This document shows positions 35,595-47,075 of a DNA stretch of 64,000 bases, piece by piece (positions within the stretch are counted from its first letter, which is position 1; every line of letters starts with the position of its first letter). The notes under the pieces are model-generated. The model was not told where the DNA came from. It was given only the letters and a program-made list of their open reading frames with translations, and did not search any database. Origin of the DNA: Taxillus chinensis. Taxonomy: Eukaryota > Streptophyta > Magnoliopsida > Santalales > Loranthaceae. The stretch lies in NCBI GenBank assembly GCA_023512835.1, contig CM042084.1, positions 14,399,903-14,463,902 of the forward strand, in the 5' to 3' direction. The translations under genes and the position numbers were made by a program.

Positions 35595-37488
35595 TCAGCT
35601 GGGCTGGAGAGAAGTAAGCCATTGTTCCATAAACTTCTTGCTCTCTGCACAATTGATAAGTACAGATTACTCTGAAATTGTAATAGATGATGATGAAGTC
35701 ATGCATATAAAAAGGAATTCCAACCTGTTATTTTCCTTTACACATACGCGTACATCAACAAATGATTTAAAAGGCCTCCAAAAAAATGAAGTTTAAACTT
35801 TAAAGATTCCATCATGCAAATGAAGAAATTTTAGCGGGTAATAAATAGCAGAAAAGGCCCATAAATGTAGCATAATCCTTGTTAGCGCAACCATATATAT
35901 ATATATAAACACTGGGGAGGAAAAAAACTTTTACTCCTAAAATTTATCCTTCAAAAACATGCAAAAATACAAGGTGAAGGGGTAACATAATGGGTAAAGA
36001 AATCCAAATTGGTATATGCCACCTACAGCGGTCAGTAAACACTCTAGGTGTCTAATATACAACCAAAGGACCCTCTGCATAATATGACAAACTCTGAACA
36101 TGAGATTCCAGAGTCCTAAAAGGTCCTTGAAATTCCGTACATAAAAAGAAAAGAAAAAAACTAAATTATCCAATGCATTAGCTTGCATAGAAAAAAGCCT
36201 CAACAAGAAGGGAATGGGTAATTACAATTATTTTAAAGAAATTAGCACGCATAAAATTCTGTTAGCTGACATGCCCAACTTTTCTCTCTTTTGCATACAT
36301 GCAAAAAATAAAGAGGAAAACAACAATAGACAACAGAGAATACTAGGACAGACGATCCCATTTTCATGCCACATGGTCAGCAATTTGTAGACTTTCTAAG
36401 CTTCTAAGTAACAATGCAAACTGTATTAGTCCAACAAAAGGTACTTTCAATGAAGTCTCAAAATCAAGTGCCGAAGGCACCAGATGACACATTAAATTTG
36501 AGGCGGTGAATCAAGCCCTCGGCGAGTACATGCTACATATGAGGAAAACTTACCTTCTCATTTGTATTAATAAAATTGTTGGACAAACCAAAAATCTAAA
36601 CCAACTCAAAGCTAATAAATAGGTAAACATAACAAAATAGGATTATGTTCGACCCATAACAGATCATTCTTTGCGAGCTACATATAGAATGAAATATAAT
36701 CCGGATTTCTAGATACTAGTTCCATAATTAAAAATATTCTAATTTATCTCATAATATACAGCTTTAAATGCCATACGATAGTCAGAAAGTACTGTCACAG
36801 ATTATGTTGATACATTGAATCCAACATTTTATAACCAATATAAAATGAAATTCATATAAAAAATAATAGATGGATGAACAGAAGCAAAGTAATGCTGATA
36901 ATATTCAGGAAAGCACATCAAATAGAAGAGAGAGCTGCAAAGAACAACCAAACAATACTGATAAAAGGTGGTTCTTATATTGCACTCCATATCTTCCTTT
37001 TAAGAAACCAACAAAAACAGTTAAAACAGTGGAAGGAAAAACATTTTCACAAAACAGCCCTTACCGGGAGAAAAACTATCTGGAATGCCTTCAATGGCAG
37101 TCAAAATATTGTTCTTTGCAGGCCCAACCATATCCCTATGACCACGTCCATAGCATGGGACCAGCACAGCAAAACTAGCATCTGTTTCACTGTCACTTTG
37201 GAACCCAGGTCCATGAGGCTCTAACCATCCAATTGACCAGTCTGAATCAGAATCAGACCCTGATATACACTCACCATCCGATGGCACAACCACCACATCA
37301 TATTCCTTATCGATCTTACGCTGCTCACGACTCTGCCATTTTCTCTTAAACCTTCTTGACGATGAGCCCTGGTCAGCCACTTTCACCAGAGGGAATTTCA
37401 CAATATCCACTTCCCTTGAGTTTACTTCGGCCTCTTTTTTTTTCTCACCCCACCACCACTGAGAGAGGTTAGTAAAAGCCGTGGCCAT
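35595..37488 (-). CDS. Conserved plant protein of unknown function (2 exons)
   Basis: Exon 1 is 37065-37488 and exon 2 is 35595-35644, joined in phase 1; the protein is 157 aa. Exon 2 is only 50 bp and encodes the tail SKKFMEQWLTSLQPS. Its acceptor (tgcag) and phase fit the donor at 37064-37063. Visible features are a Trp cluster near the N-terminus (LSQWWWGEKK), a basic patch (SSRRFKRKWQSREQRKIDKE), and the acidic-serine core SGSDSDSDWSIGWLEPHGPG followed by FAVLVPCYGRG. I recognise this as a plant-wide family without an assigned function and see no catalytic motif. The 1.4-kb intron could hide a further small exon, but none is needed. Confidence 0.75.
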
Positions 37489-40310
37489 ATTAGCTCAAAG
37501 AAATCAGCCAAATTCAATTCCCGGCATCAGCGCCTGTTCGTAGGAATTAGAAATCACATATGATTATCTAGCAGAAAATTTTAAAAAAAACAAAAACATA
37601 TAAAACTAACTGACAATATATGTATATGTACACACATAACACACACATATAGACAAGCAAGAATAAGATTTAATTTAGACTAACACAAACCAAAAATTGC
37701 AATAGCATTTGTGAGGGGAACGTTAATGCCTAATGGTATGATATGACGACAAATCCAACAAGCATTCTAAGCAGCCCGTTTTGTATGAGAAACACGGACA
37801 AGTTTGAACATGGAGTCCTGAGAATTCAATGAATCTGCCCAGAAAAAAAAATTGCAACTTGCAACGAACAGCACCCAGAAAGTCACCAGAAAGACCCACC
37901 CTTGTCTCAACTGCGAGCGTGATCCTAGGAAGGTAACAGACACAGCGCGCTTATACCAAAAATAGACTCGGTCAAAATGCCACGAATCGAAGGAATAAAC
38001 ATTGAACCAGGAAAAACAAACCAGCAGACAAAAACAATGTCCACCCCAAAACGCGTGGCTTCTAAATCTAAAATAACACTTGATAGTTTTATTTCAAACC
38101 CAAAAAAACCAAAAAAACAAAAACCAAAAAACACTGCATAAAGCTGATCGAATTCCAACATTGAATAAAGCTGCGAGTGATCTCACCAATTAAATTTTAA
38201 AGCATAAACAAGCACGAACCTGAAAAAACCAAAACACGAACACAAACAACACGACTAGTGTTGTTGGACACAGACTCGTGTGTGTTTTTTGTTTTGTTTT
38301 TGTTTTTGTTTCTGGGTTTGATTTGATTTGTGTGTGTGGGGGTGTATGTGTGGTTCGTCGTCCAATCCCATTTTTTAAAATGTAAATAGCAAAAACGAAA
38401 ATAGTTCAACACACGCGTCTACGATCCAGTAAACCTTTGGATTGAAGGAACAAAAGTGTGGTTGACCCGCAAGGAGCCCCTCTCATTGGCCCAGCGTTCT
38501 GCCTTATCCTCAACAAGGGCGCAGAGGATCGGGGGTTCTATGCCATGCCCGCCACGTCGGATCAGTGAGAGAGGACCTCTGTGGCTGAATGGTGACGTGG
38601 ACTGATGCGCAGCCATTAATTGCGTGGGCGTGTGGGGCAAGTTTTTGTTTTTTTATTTGTTTTTGTTTATGGGTTGTGTTTTTTTTTTTTGTGTGTGTGT
38701 TTTTTGGGGCCAAGATGCTCCACCGGCCCAATCCATTACTGGATTGACACGTGTCAGAATCGCTGTATACATTTAATGTTTTTTCTTATTTTAAAAAAGA
38801 TCATATTACAATTTTTATTTCTTATTTTAGTGATCGCTCGCTTTCTTTCTTGTGGCTCGTGAAGAGGATTGGCAGGTTAGGCACACGCGTCACGCATCTA
38901 CCCAACAAGTAGCGACTGTCAACGTTAATGGAATTTTGATTCTGTAATCAATATCAAGCTTTGAAATTGAATGTTTTGATGTCTACACATCTTCGGTGGG
39001 TACACTTTGCCCGATAAACAAGCCGGCTTGATCTCATATGATATTGCATATTAACGTTAATATAATAATACAATTGATTGAGGAAAATTTGTATCGTGGT
39101 CATCCAATTATAATTTTAATATTAATAAATTATTGCTTAATTGATTGAGGAAATTGAATGTTTTGATGTCTAAATTATTGCTTAATTTTAATATTAATAA
39201 ATTATTGCTTAAATTATAATTTGTGTCGTGGTCATCCAATTATTGCTCAATTACCCCATGTATCCTTTTCTAAAATACCTATTCATAGTAGGGTTGTGTG
39301 GGGCGCTGTCGCGTAAGAGGGCATGGGGACACGACGAGGGGAGCGGAGAGGGGGAGATGAGGGGGGTTGTGCGGGTGCTGGGGAGGGGAAGCGTGAGATG
39401 AGAGAGCTGTGTTGGGTACTAGGTTGAAAATTTATTTGATTTGCTGAGCTGACGTCAACAGTTAAAGCAAAAGTTAAAGTTATATTTGACTTTTTTTTGC
39501 TTTTAGTAACAATCTAACTAATGCATTTAAAAATCAATTTTTATAGGTCACTTAATTTTGTAATCATTAATAATTTATCATTAAAATTTGAAAATTATTT
39601 TTAAATTATTATGTCAATGGTTTCTAAACGTTTTTTTGATTGAATTTACAATTCAAATCAATTAAACAAATTATATCTATTATTAATCAATAATATATGG
39701 AAAACAACAAATATATACTCCAGTTTTATTAATTTAATATAAAATGGTCACCAAACATTTTACACCGAATCATGTGTTGATATACATTAAATAAATCAAA
39801 CTATTATTTGAAAAATATGAATTATTTTTATTAATATTGAATATCGAAATAATAAATAATTAATAGACAAAGAATTATAAATAACATTTAAAATATTATT
39901 GATTAAAAATAATAAATATTAACACGAGTGCACATCAAAAATATTTTGGGATAATGCTATTTTATTTTCTAGTAATATAAATATAAATACTTTTTAAATT
40001 ATATAGTAATAAATTTTAGTTTTTTTTAAAAATTAATTTATTTTCTTAATTTAAATTTAATATGATTTTAAATATGTTAATTTAATATTTTACATATATT
40101 TTTCTTTAAAAAAGTGTGGTAAGCATATTTTGTTGGCTTTTAATAATTTTATGTTTATAATAATAAGACTCGTATTTTAGTTTGCATCTAATAGCATAAT
40201 GATAAAGTACTTGATGCAGTTAATTAACCACATGTGCATGACGTATTTATAAGTTGCCTATGGTAAGTATGGATCTAACCCAAAAAGAAAAGTTATTTTT
40301 AGATTACTCG
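37489..40310. other. Intergenic DNA upstream of the unknown-function gene
   Basis: The part up to about 38450 is probable leader and promoter of the minus-strand gene, possibly with a leader intron. Near 38930-39250 short blocks recur in shuffled order (gaaattgaatgttttgatgt; cgtggtcatccaattat). A G-rich patch lies at 39300-39420. No gene is seen. Confidence 0.45.
38745..38758. promoter_or_regulatory. G-box/ABRE-like palindrome
   Basis: The string gacacgtgtcag contains the ACACGTGT palindrome, a bZIP/bHLH binding core. It lies about 1.26 kb upstream of the minus-strand start at 37488. A further acgtg core occurs at about 38593. Function is inferred. Confidence 0.35.
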
Positions 40311-40558
40311 AATAGTCAAATGTTTTAATAAATTTGGCTACATATAGTAATATTGACTACAAATTCGATTCGAAATCCATGTTTCACTATAAATTTTGTT
40401 AAAATTTTAAAGTTCGAGGCACTGACTAGCCAAATTTGGCTTATCGGTGTCTCAAAGTTTAATATTTAATGAAAATTTTAGTCAAAACATAAATCTTGAG
40501 TTAAATTCGTAACTAATATTGTTTCTTGTAGATAAATTTATTGAAACATTTGACTATT
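40311..40558. repeat. Foldback (hairpin) element, copy 2
   Basis: A 248-bp imperfect inverted repeat starts aatagtcaaatgttttaata. The reverse complement of its right end starts aatagtcaaatgtttcaata. The arms pair inward through ctac, aatatt, gttttgac/actac and gccaaatttggc at the centre. It shares architecture and many words with 17874-18112, so the two belong to one family. Confidence 0.75.
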
Positions 40559-41903
40559 TTATCATGAGTGCTTTTAGTAAGAAAAATAAAAAGGATTTGA
40601 TTCATGTTTTGCTTATATGATAACTAAACCAAAAATTTAATATGAAACAAAAATTTGAGGTATTTTACTTTTAGTATATATGTCCACTTTTTTCAATTTT
40701 ACCCCAATATGCCTTGTTTACTTGAAATGGGCCAATGAATTATAAAGTAGTGAAAGTATCATAGATAAGATCGTAAATCCCTTTCACTTGCTACATCATG
40801 TCAGACCATAACATTATCTAATGTGAGGCAAAAATAGCTATAGTTTTCGCTTGTAGGTCATATCTTAAGTAAAACCCAATTAGCAAACACGTGATAAAGA
40901 ATAATGACAAATTCTCTCCGCGGAATTATGTTTTTTGTTTCACCATTAACTAGTTTCATAGAATATTTAATTAATGAAAGTTTAAGATAATTCATACATT
41001 TAGACACAAGATATTTGGTATAGTTCTTTAGAATCAAATAATATGATTTTTTCAATACATCAATAAATTTGTTTACATTCACATTTTTAAACTCTTTCGT
41101 ATATAATTCTTTTTAGATCAATAATAGTAAACTCAATACCTGAAATGGTAGTTCTAGGTTGAGTACTATTTGTGTTGACATAATAGCCAAAATCAAAGTC
41201 ACCTTTGCCAGCTGGTAGAGTTTGAGAAGATGGAAATATATATAAGACTCATCATCAAGTTCTTTATTAACCATGTAGAAGGACCAATAGCCCGAGATGA
41301 TGGTGGAGTCTGAGCTTCTTCTTTTGAAGTTGGGATATTGGTGTGATATCATTATCATTATACGGCCGGGATATGAGTTAGACAAGCCATATGAATAGGT
41401 TATGCTTGAGTTGGTTGAATCTCCTCTTGTACTCTCAGACTAGACTGTTGAAAACTTTAAACCATTACAATACTGAATTCAACATCGATTCAACTTACAT
41501 AAAATATATTTATTTCACTCACCCTATGCCTTCCTAAATAATTGTATATAGTTCATTAATTAAACCAACTAATATAATTAAATTATTAATTACATAATTT
41601 GCGATAGCTAGTAAAAATTATATGATATCATGTTATAACTAAACTACTCTTGAAGTTGATGGATTACCCGTTCTGCACACAAAGTTAGATCACTCAGAAA
41701 AGCTAACTCATGACTCTTCCTTTCTTCCGCCCGTTACACGCAGCTAGATTAGTATTCTAGAGGGTTTTTAAAATAAGTCTAGGTTTTTTTTTGGGTTGTT
41801 ATCGTTTCAGCTGGTTTACAAAATGCTTGTATTCACTGTTGAGTGCCTTGCCATCATTGTTGCGTTTTTTATGTGTTTATTTTCTAACTCCCTGGTAATT
41901 CAG
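40559..41903. other. Intergenic DNA
   Basis: AT-rich with no recognisable gene. Open frames on the minus strand (40858-41082, 41113-41385) carry no known motif. Confidence 0.4.
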
Positions 41904-42250
41904 TTTAAATTGGCGCACATATCAACGGGAGATCTTCTGAGAGCTGAAGTTTCATCCCGGACAGAAATTGGAAAAAATGCGAAAGAGTATATGAATATGG
42001 GCTGCCTGGTTCCTAATGAAATCATCACAGCTGTACTACATTACTATGCTCAGTGCAATGCTGCATTAATAATTATATGTTCCATTGGTTCAGAAAGCTT
42101 TTTTTGTTTTTTGTTTTTCAGATTATCATTGCAAGGTGTCAAAGACAGAGGGTGGCTTTTAGATGGGTATCCAAGGAGGTCTGCCCAACGCAGAAAGCTT
42201 GGATGAATGGAAGATAAGGTCTGGATCTGATGCATACATAGTGCTAGATG
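41904..42250 (+). pseudogene. Adenylate kinase fragment (two exons, frameshifted)
   Basis: Exon-like piece 1 (from 41904) encodes HISTGDLLRAEVSSRTEIGK then NAKEYMNMGCLVPNEIITA, the AMP-binding region of adenylate kinase (chloroplast-type). Piece 2 (from about 42121) encodes GVKDRGWLLDGYPRRSAQ, the conserved core around the GYPR motif. One extra base near 42189 then shifts the frame; the next frame continues AESLDEWKIRSGSDAYIVLD up to a GT donor at about 42250. The P-loop N-terminus and the LID/C-terminal region are missing from the surroundings. It is therefore a partial duplicate that cannot make an active enzyme. It lies about 400 bp upstream of argininosuccinate lyase. Confidence 0.8.
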
Positions 42251-42651
42251 TATGTCACCCACGCGTTTAACTACTTTGTATGATCCACGATCCACCTTCA
42301 TTTTTGCTTGCATAACTACTTTGATTAAATTGAATGCGCTTGTCGTGCGGTGTATTTTACTGGCCTCCTCGAAGGTTTTCTGACACAAATTACCTACCAC
42401 GACACACCTACGCAGAGGTTCCATTTTAGTAGTGCTACCTACCTTTGTACATATAGTAGTGCAACTTGAGGGACACACGTGACACGACATTATTACCAGA
42501 AAGAAAAGAACTTTGTCCATATATAACATAAGTACTTTGATTTGGAGGCAGGTAGTGACAAAAGGGTGTGATTGATATGTAAAGAAAGAAAAAGTGTTGC
42601 TTGCCACTTCAGGCCCATTACCCACCGCCGCCACTCGCCCCCGGCTCGTCA

Positions 42652-45600
42652 ATGGAGTCGGTGGCCTCTCCTTCCTCCATCGCCTCTCTCTTCTCGCCGC
42701 CTTCGCCTCTATTCAAGGACATCTATCTCGGCCGTACGGCATCCTCGCCCTTCGTCTCAGCCCCTGTCGCCCCTAACCCTAGGAGGTTGAGCCTCTCCTG
42801 CCACGCCATGCCGAAGACCGTCGCCGCAGCGGATGCCGTCGGCCAGGCTAAGGAGGCCAAGCTCTGGGGCGGTCGGTTCGAGGAAACCGTAACCGATACC
42901 GTCGAGAGGTTCACCGAGTCCATTTCCTTCGACAAGTTGCTCTACAAGCACGACATCATGGCCAGCCGCGCTCACGCCTCCATGCTCGCCTGGATGGTAT
43001 CGTGAATCGTTATTCAGGGTTTTGGATCCATCTGAGTTTGTAGTAACTTGGGTGTTCGTGTTTGTTTGTTCGTTCTTTGCATTTGATGCGCTGTTAGCAA
43101 ACGCGCCGAGGACATTGCTCTGTTGGATTGAATCTTAGGAGTAATTGTGTTTGTGATTGTTTGAATTGACGCGTTGTTGTTTTGTTGTTTTCGTCGTGGG
43201 AACTGATTAGCAAGAGCGACAAAGACAGCATGTTGGCTTGATTGTTAGGAGAAAAGGGTGTTTGTTTCTCTGTTTGTTTCATGTTCAATTCGATGCATTG
43301 TTGTTGTAGGAATTGATTAGCAAGAGCGATAAAGACAGTATATTGGAGGGGCTCGATGAGATCGAGAGGCAAATTGAGGCTGGTAAGTTTGTATGGAGGA
43401 CTGACAGGGAAGATGTGCACATGAACATTGAGGCTGCACTAACGGATTTGATTGGAGAGCCGGCAAAGAAGCTGCATACGGCCAGGAGCCGGAATGATCA
43501 ATGTGCTACAGATTTTCGTCTGTGGAGTCGCGATGCTATCGATATCATTGTTGATCGCATTGGGAAGCTACAGGTTAAAGCATTTTCCTTCTTTCCTGAT
43601 ATTATGGCCTTTGACCGATCTCTTTGGAAGTGTGAACAAAATTATTTTTTTTCTGGAACTCCGATTTTATAATAAAACATACCAATTTCTCAAAATCGGA
43701 GTAAATGACCAACCCAAAATAGAGTTAAGACAATCATGACCATAATAACAAGAAGCACGGAGAGTTATTTTTTGGTGCCCAGTCCACGTACAAAGCCCTT
43801 AAAATATTAGCACCTACTATTTTGCTGCCGTCTGGATCTTCAAACGGCATGAGCAAAATTTATAACTAATGTTCATTTAATTGTAGTCCTACTATATAAT
43901 CCTGCATCTACTTTCAGTATTCTTCCTCATGCTTCATTAGACAGATTTTGGATAGGCAATTGGCCAATGAAAGAAAAAATAAATTAACAAAGGAAACGAA
44001 AAGGGAATGTCTATAAAATCTAGGTGCTATTTTCTTAACAATTCAGTTCAGGTCTAGTTCTGCTACAGTTGGGTTGGGTTCGTTGGGAAACAAATATTAC
44101 AAACATTTTCAAGTTGAAAAATCATCCTCCCTGCTGCCAAATTAGTTTCTATATCCATTTAAGCATTTGGAGAACACCTTGACGATGCATATATTTAATT
44201 TCTATAAATTGTTTCTTTCTTGTTTTTATCAGCAATTTAATCACATCCATTTTTGTCTTCTGTCATAGGGAAGATTTATTCCTAAAGCAGTATTTAAGGT
44301 GTCACAATGCCAATTGTAAATTTGAATTGATTGTAATAACTGAATTGGCTATACATTAGCAAAAGTCCAATTCTACTTCGTCACTTTTAATACACTGCAT
44401 TCTTTACATTAGATTTGCAATTTATTCCTTGTTGTGTGGCCAACGTATATTTTGGTGTTATTCTGCCAGCTATTTCCTCTGCTTTAATTGTTTTCCTGAT
44501 AAAAAAGAAGTGTTTCCACAGCTTTTATCTATAACTATCGACAGCAATCTTGCTATGCTTATGCAAGCAAAGACACTAAAGTGTTTGGCTATTTATTTCT
44601 AAGTGTTTTAATTTATTTTTTCTCTCTTTAAAGATGATTTCTTTATCACTGCAGGTTTCATTAGTTTCCTTAGCTCTCAAGAATGATGGCTTAATTGTCC
44701 CTGGATATACACATTTGCAAAGAGCTCAACCAGTTCTATTACAACATGTTCTTCTAGCATATGTTGAACAGGTTCATTTAATTCATTTTTATTCTATTTC
44801 ATTGTACTAGAAGCCTTGGTTATTCTGATTGGCTGGGCAATATGAGTTTTCAGCGATAGTTCTTTTGACTATGTTGTATTATTTTTAGTTTTCCTTTAGT
44901 TTTTGTGCTCCTTTAGAATGTGCTTTCAGCTCAGGACATTTTCTTGATAAATGGTAATTTGGTTGGTTATAAGTGCTAGATACTGTGGCTATGCCATTTT
45001 CATGATTTGTGCATTTTCCACGCGACTTGTGCATTCATTTATGCACTATAGTAGGGGCTTGAGATGCGTTCTATGACACCCCCACTTTGTAATTCTTTGC
45101 CTCACAAAAAAATGTCTAGTGATTTCTATCATTTAAAAATTAGATTCTAACTATACGTACATTATATTGATTATTTTTAATAGGTTTTAGTGACAGAATT
45201 TTACCCTTTAATTTTGTTTCCTTTTCTTGCTAAGCAGTTAAGCATACATTTTTTGTTTATTATCTGAGGTTTTTGATAATTTTCATCATAGCCATAAAAA
45301 CTAGCAACTATGATGGTTGTCAATGATTCAAAATTACATATTACATCTCATTTATCTAAATTAGGGAATAAGTTGTTGATTTTGCTTGTAATTTCGTGTT
45401 TAATGTTGTATCATGGTTTATCTTTGGCATTGTAGTACTGTCTTCTGTTTTTATATCAGTTTGCCAAGCTTTTGGGCTTTATATTTTAGCTTTAAACTTA
45501 AAAGAGGACTTTAGTACTGTTATTTTTTGCTCTGTAGCTTGATCGTGATGTTGGTCGCCTGTTAGACTGCAGAAGTAGGCTTAATGTTTGCCCTTTAGGT

Positions 45601-47075
45601 GCTTGTGCGTTGGCCGGCACTAGCCTCCCAATTGGTAGGCTTATGACTTCTGAGGCTTTAGGATTTACTGCTCCAATGAGAAACAGGTATGTGTTGGATG
45701 GGACTGTTTTGAAAAAAAGTCATGTTGTTTTTGTTTTTGTGGCTGTTAGTGCTGAAACTATTTGTTCCATGGCAATAATTTTATAGCGTTGAATCCCTGT
45801 GTCCATTTGAATATAAAACTTGATCACTTGATGGTCCTTGAGGAGCCTCATGGATGCTGAAGCGATGAAAACATTATTTTAGTCATGTTGGCAGAGTGAA
45901 GATGTTCTCTGTGTAAATATTTACAGCCTAGTAATTCTGATTATATAATATGCTCATTCTAGCATGTTAATAAAAGGCATTTATCTCTCCACCCAATTAT
46001 AATGTATGATAGGTCCGCATTTATGCGTGCTAGTACATGGTTTCAGTGTTAATATTCATTCTGTGTCGAAAACAATTATAATTTTTTTGTTTGTTATCCC
46101 TTGTTAACTTTTTATCTGACCAATCATTTAATTCGTTGTTCTCTGTTTCAGCATTGATGCAGTTTCAGATCGTGATTTTGTGTTGGAGTTACTTTCTGCT
46201 AATTCCATCACAGCAATTCATCTATCCCGGCTTGCCGAAGAATGGGTATTGTGGGCTTCAGAGGAGTTTGGATTTCTCACTCCAAGTGACTCTGTTTCCA
46301 CTGGAAGTAGCATAATGCCTCAAAAGAAAAACCCAGATCCAATGGAACTTGTTCGTGGAAAGTCCGCTAGAGTTGTTGGGGATCTTGTTACCCTTCTTGT
46401 AGTGTGCAAGGGACTTCCTCTTGCTTACAATCGCGATTTGCAGGCAGGATGTTTCTAAATTTTCCTCATTATCTCTGGAGACTATATCTTGAATTGTTTT
46501 TGACAAAGGCCTTTTTTTGGACAGGAAGATAAGGAACCGGTATTTGACAGTGTTAAAGCAATAGTTGGGATGCTTGAAGTATCCGCAGAGTTTGCACAGA
46601 ACATTACCTTTAATCGGGAGAGAATACAAAAGTCCTTAGGTGCTGGCCATCTTGACGCCACAACACTTGCCGACTATCTTGTGAATAAGGCAAGTCAGAT
46701 TATAGTTTATCCTAAAAATTATCAAGTACATAGGTCACTTGCATTTTCCAAATTACGTTACTTTTTGGCATAGGAGAAGAAACGATGTGATGTGAATCTA
46801 TTTTGCAGGATGTACCATTCAGAACTGCTCATGATATAGTGGGAAGGTCTGTTGCTCTGTGCATTTCAAAGAAATGCGAGCTCCAGGACCTTAGTCTCAA
46901 TGAGCTGAATAGTATAAGCCCAGTGTTTTACAAGGATGTGTACGATTTTCTTGGAGTTGAAAATTCTGTGAAGAAATTCACATCTTACGGCTCCACAGGT
47001 CCAGAATGTGTTGCCAAGCAGCTCAAATACTGGGTAAATAAGTTTAAAATCATCCCAGAACCATCCAAAGGGTAA
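42652..47075 (+). CDS. ASL: Argininosuccinate lyase, plastid-targeted (7 exons)
   Basis: Exons are 42652-42996, 43310-43573, 44655-44771, 45538-45686, 46152-46443, 46525-46689 and 46809-47075, giving 532 aa with consistent phases. The enzyme splits argininosuccinate into arginine and fumarate, the last step of arginine synthesis in plastids. The first ~50 residues are Ser/Pro-rich and fit a transit peptide. The mature part starts near KLWGGRFEE. Later landmarks are HTARSRNDQ, the [10 protein letters not shown] motif (H223) and the family signature [12 protein letters not shown] (residues 343-354, with the catalytic Ser in the mobile loop). Introns 5 (46444-46523) and 6 (46690-46808) begin with GC (GCAGGA, GCAAGT); the other four are [12 protein letters not shown] at the exon 1 end replaces the usual Gln-Gly-type residues after HASMLA. 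No inactivating change is seen. Confidence 0.95.
43040..43360 (+). repeat. 110-113-bp tandem repeat across the intron 1/exon 2 border of ASL
   Basis: The marker words agcaaacgcg (43096), agcaagagcg (43209) and agcaagagcg (43319) give periods of 113 and 110 bp. The middle unit contains a near copy of the first ~37 bp of exon 2 (gaactgattagcaagagcga versus gaattgattagcaagagcga), differing mainly by C/T changes. Its acceptor dinucleotide position reads gtgg instead of gtag, and its frame meets TGA after 13 codons. The first unit is more diverged. Confidence 0.8.

Noticed and set aside
35161..35706. 181-codon minus-strand open frame
   Set aside because: It overlaps the last exon of the unknown-function gene in another phase and its 3' untranslated region, and shows no domain.
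42050..42652. 200-codon minus-strand open frame
   Set aside because: It lies antisense to the adenylate kinase fragment and the ASL leader, with no recognisable motif.
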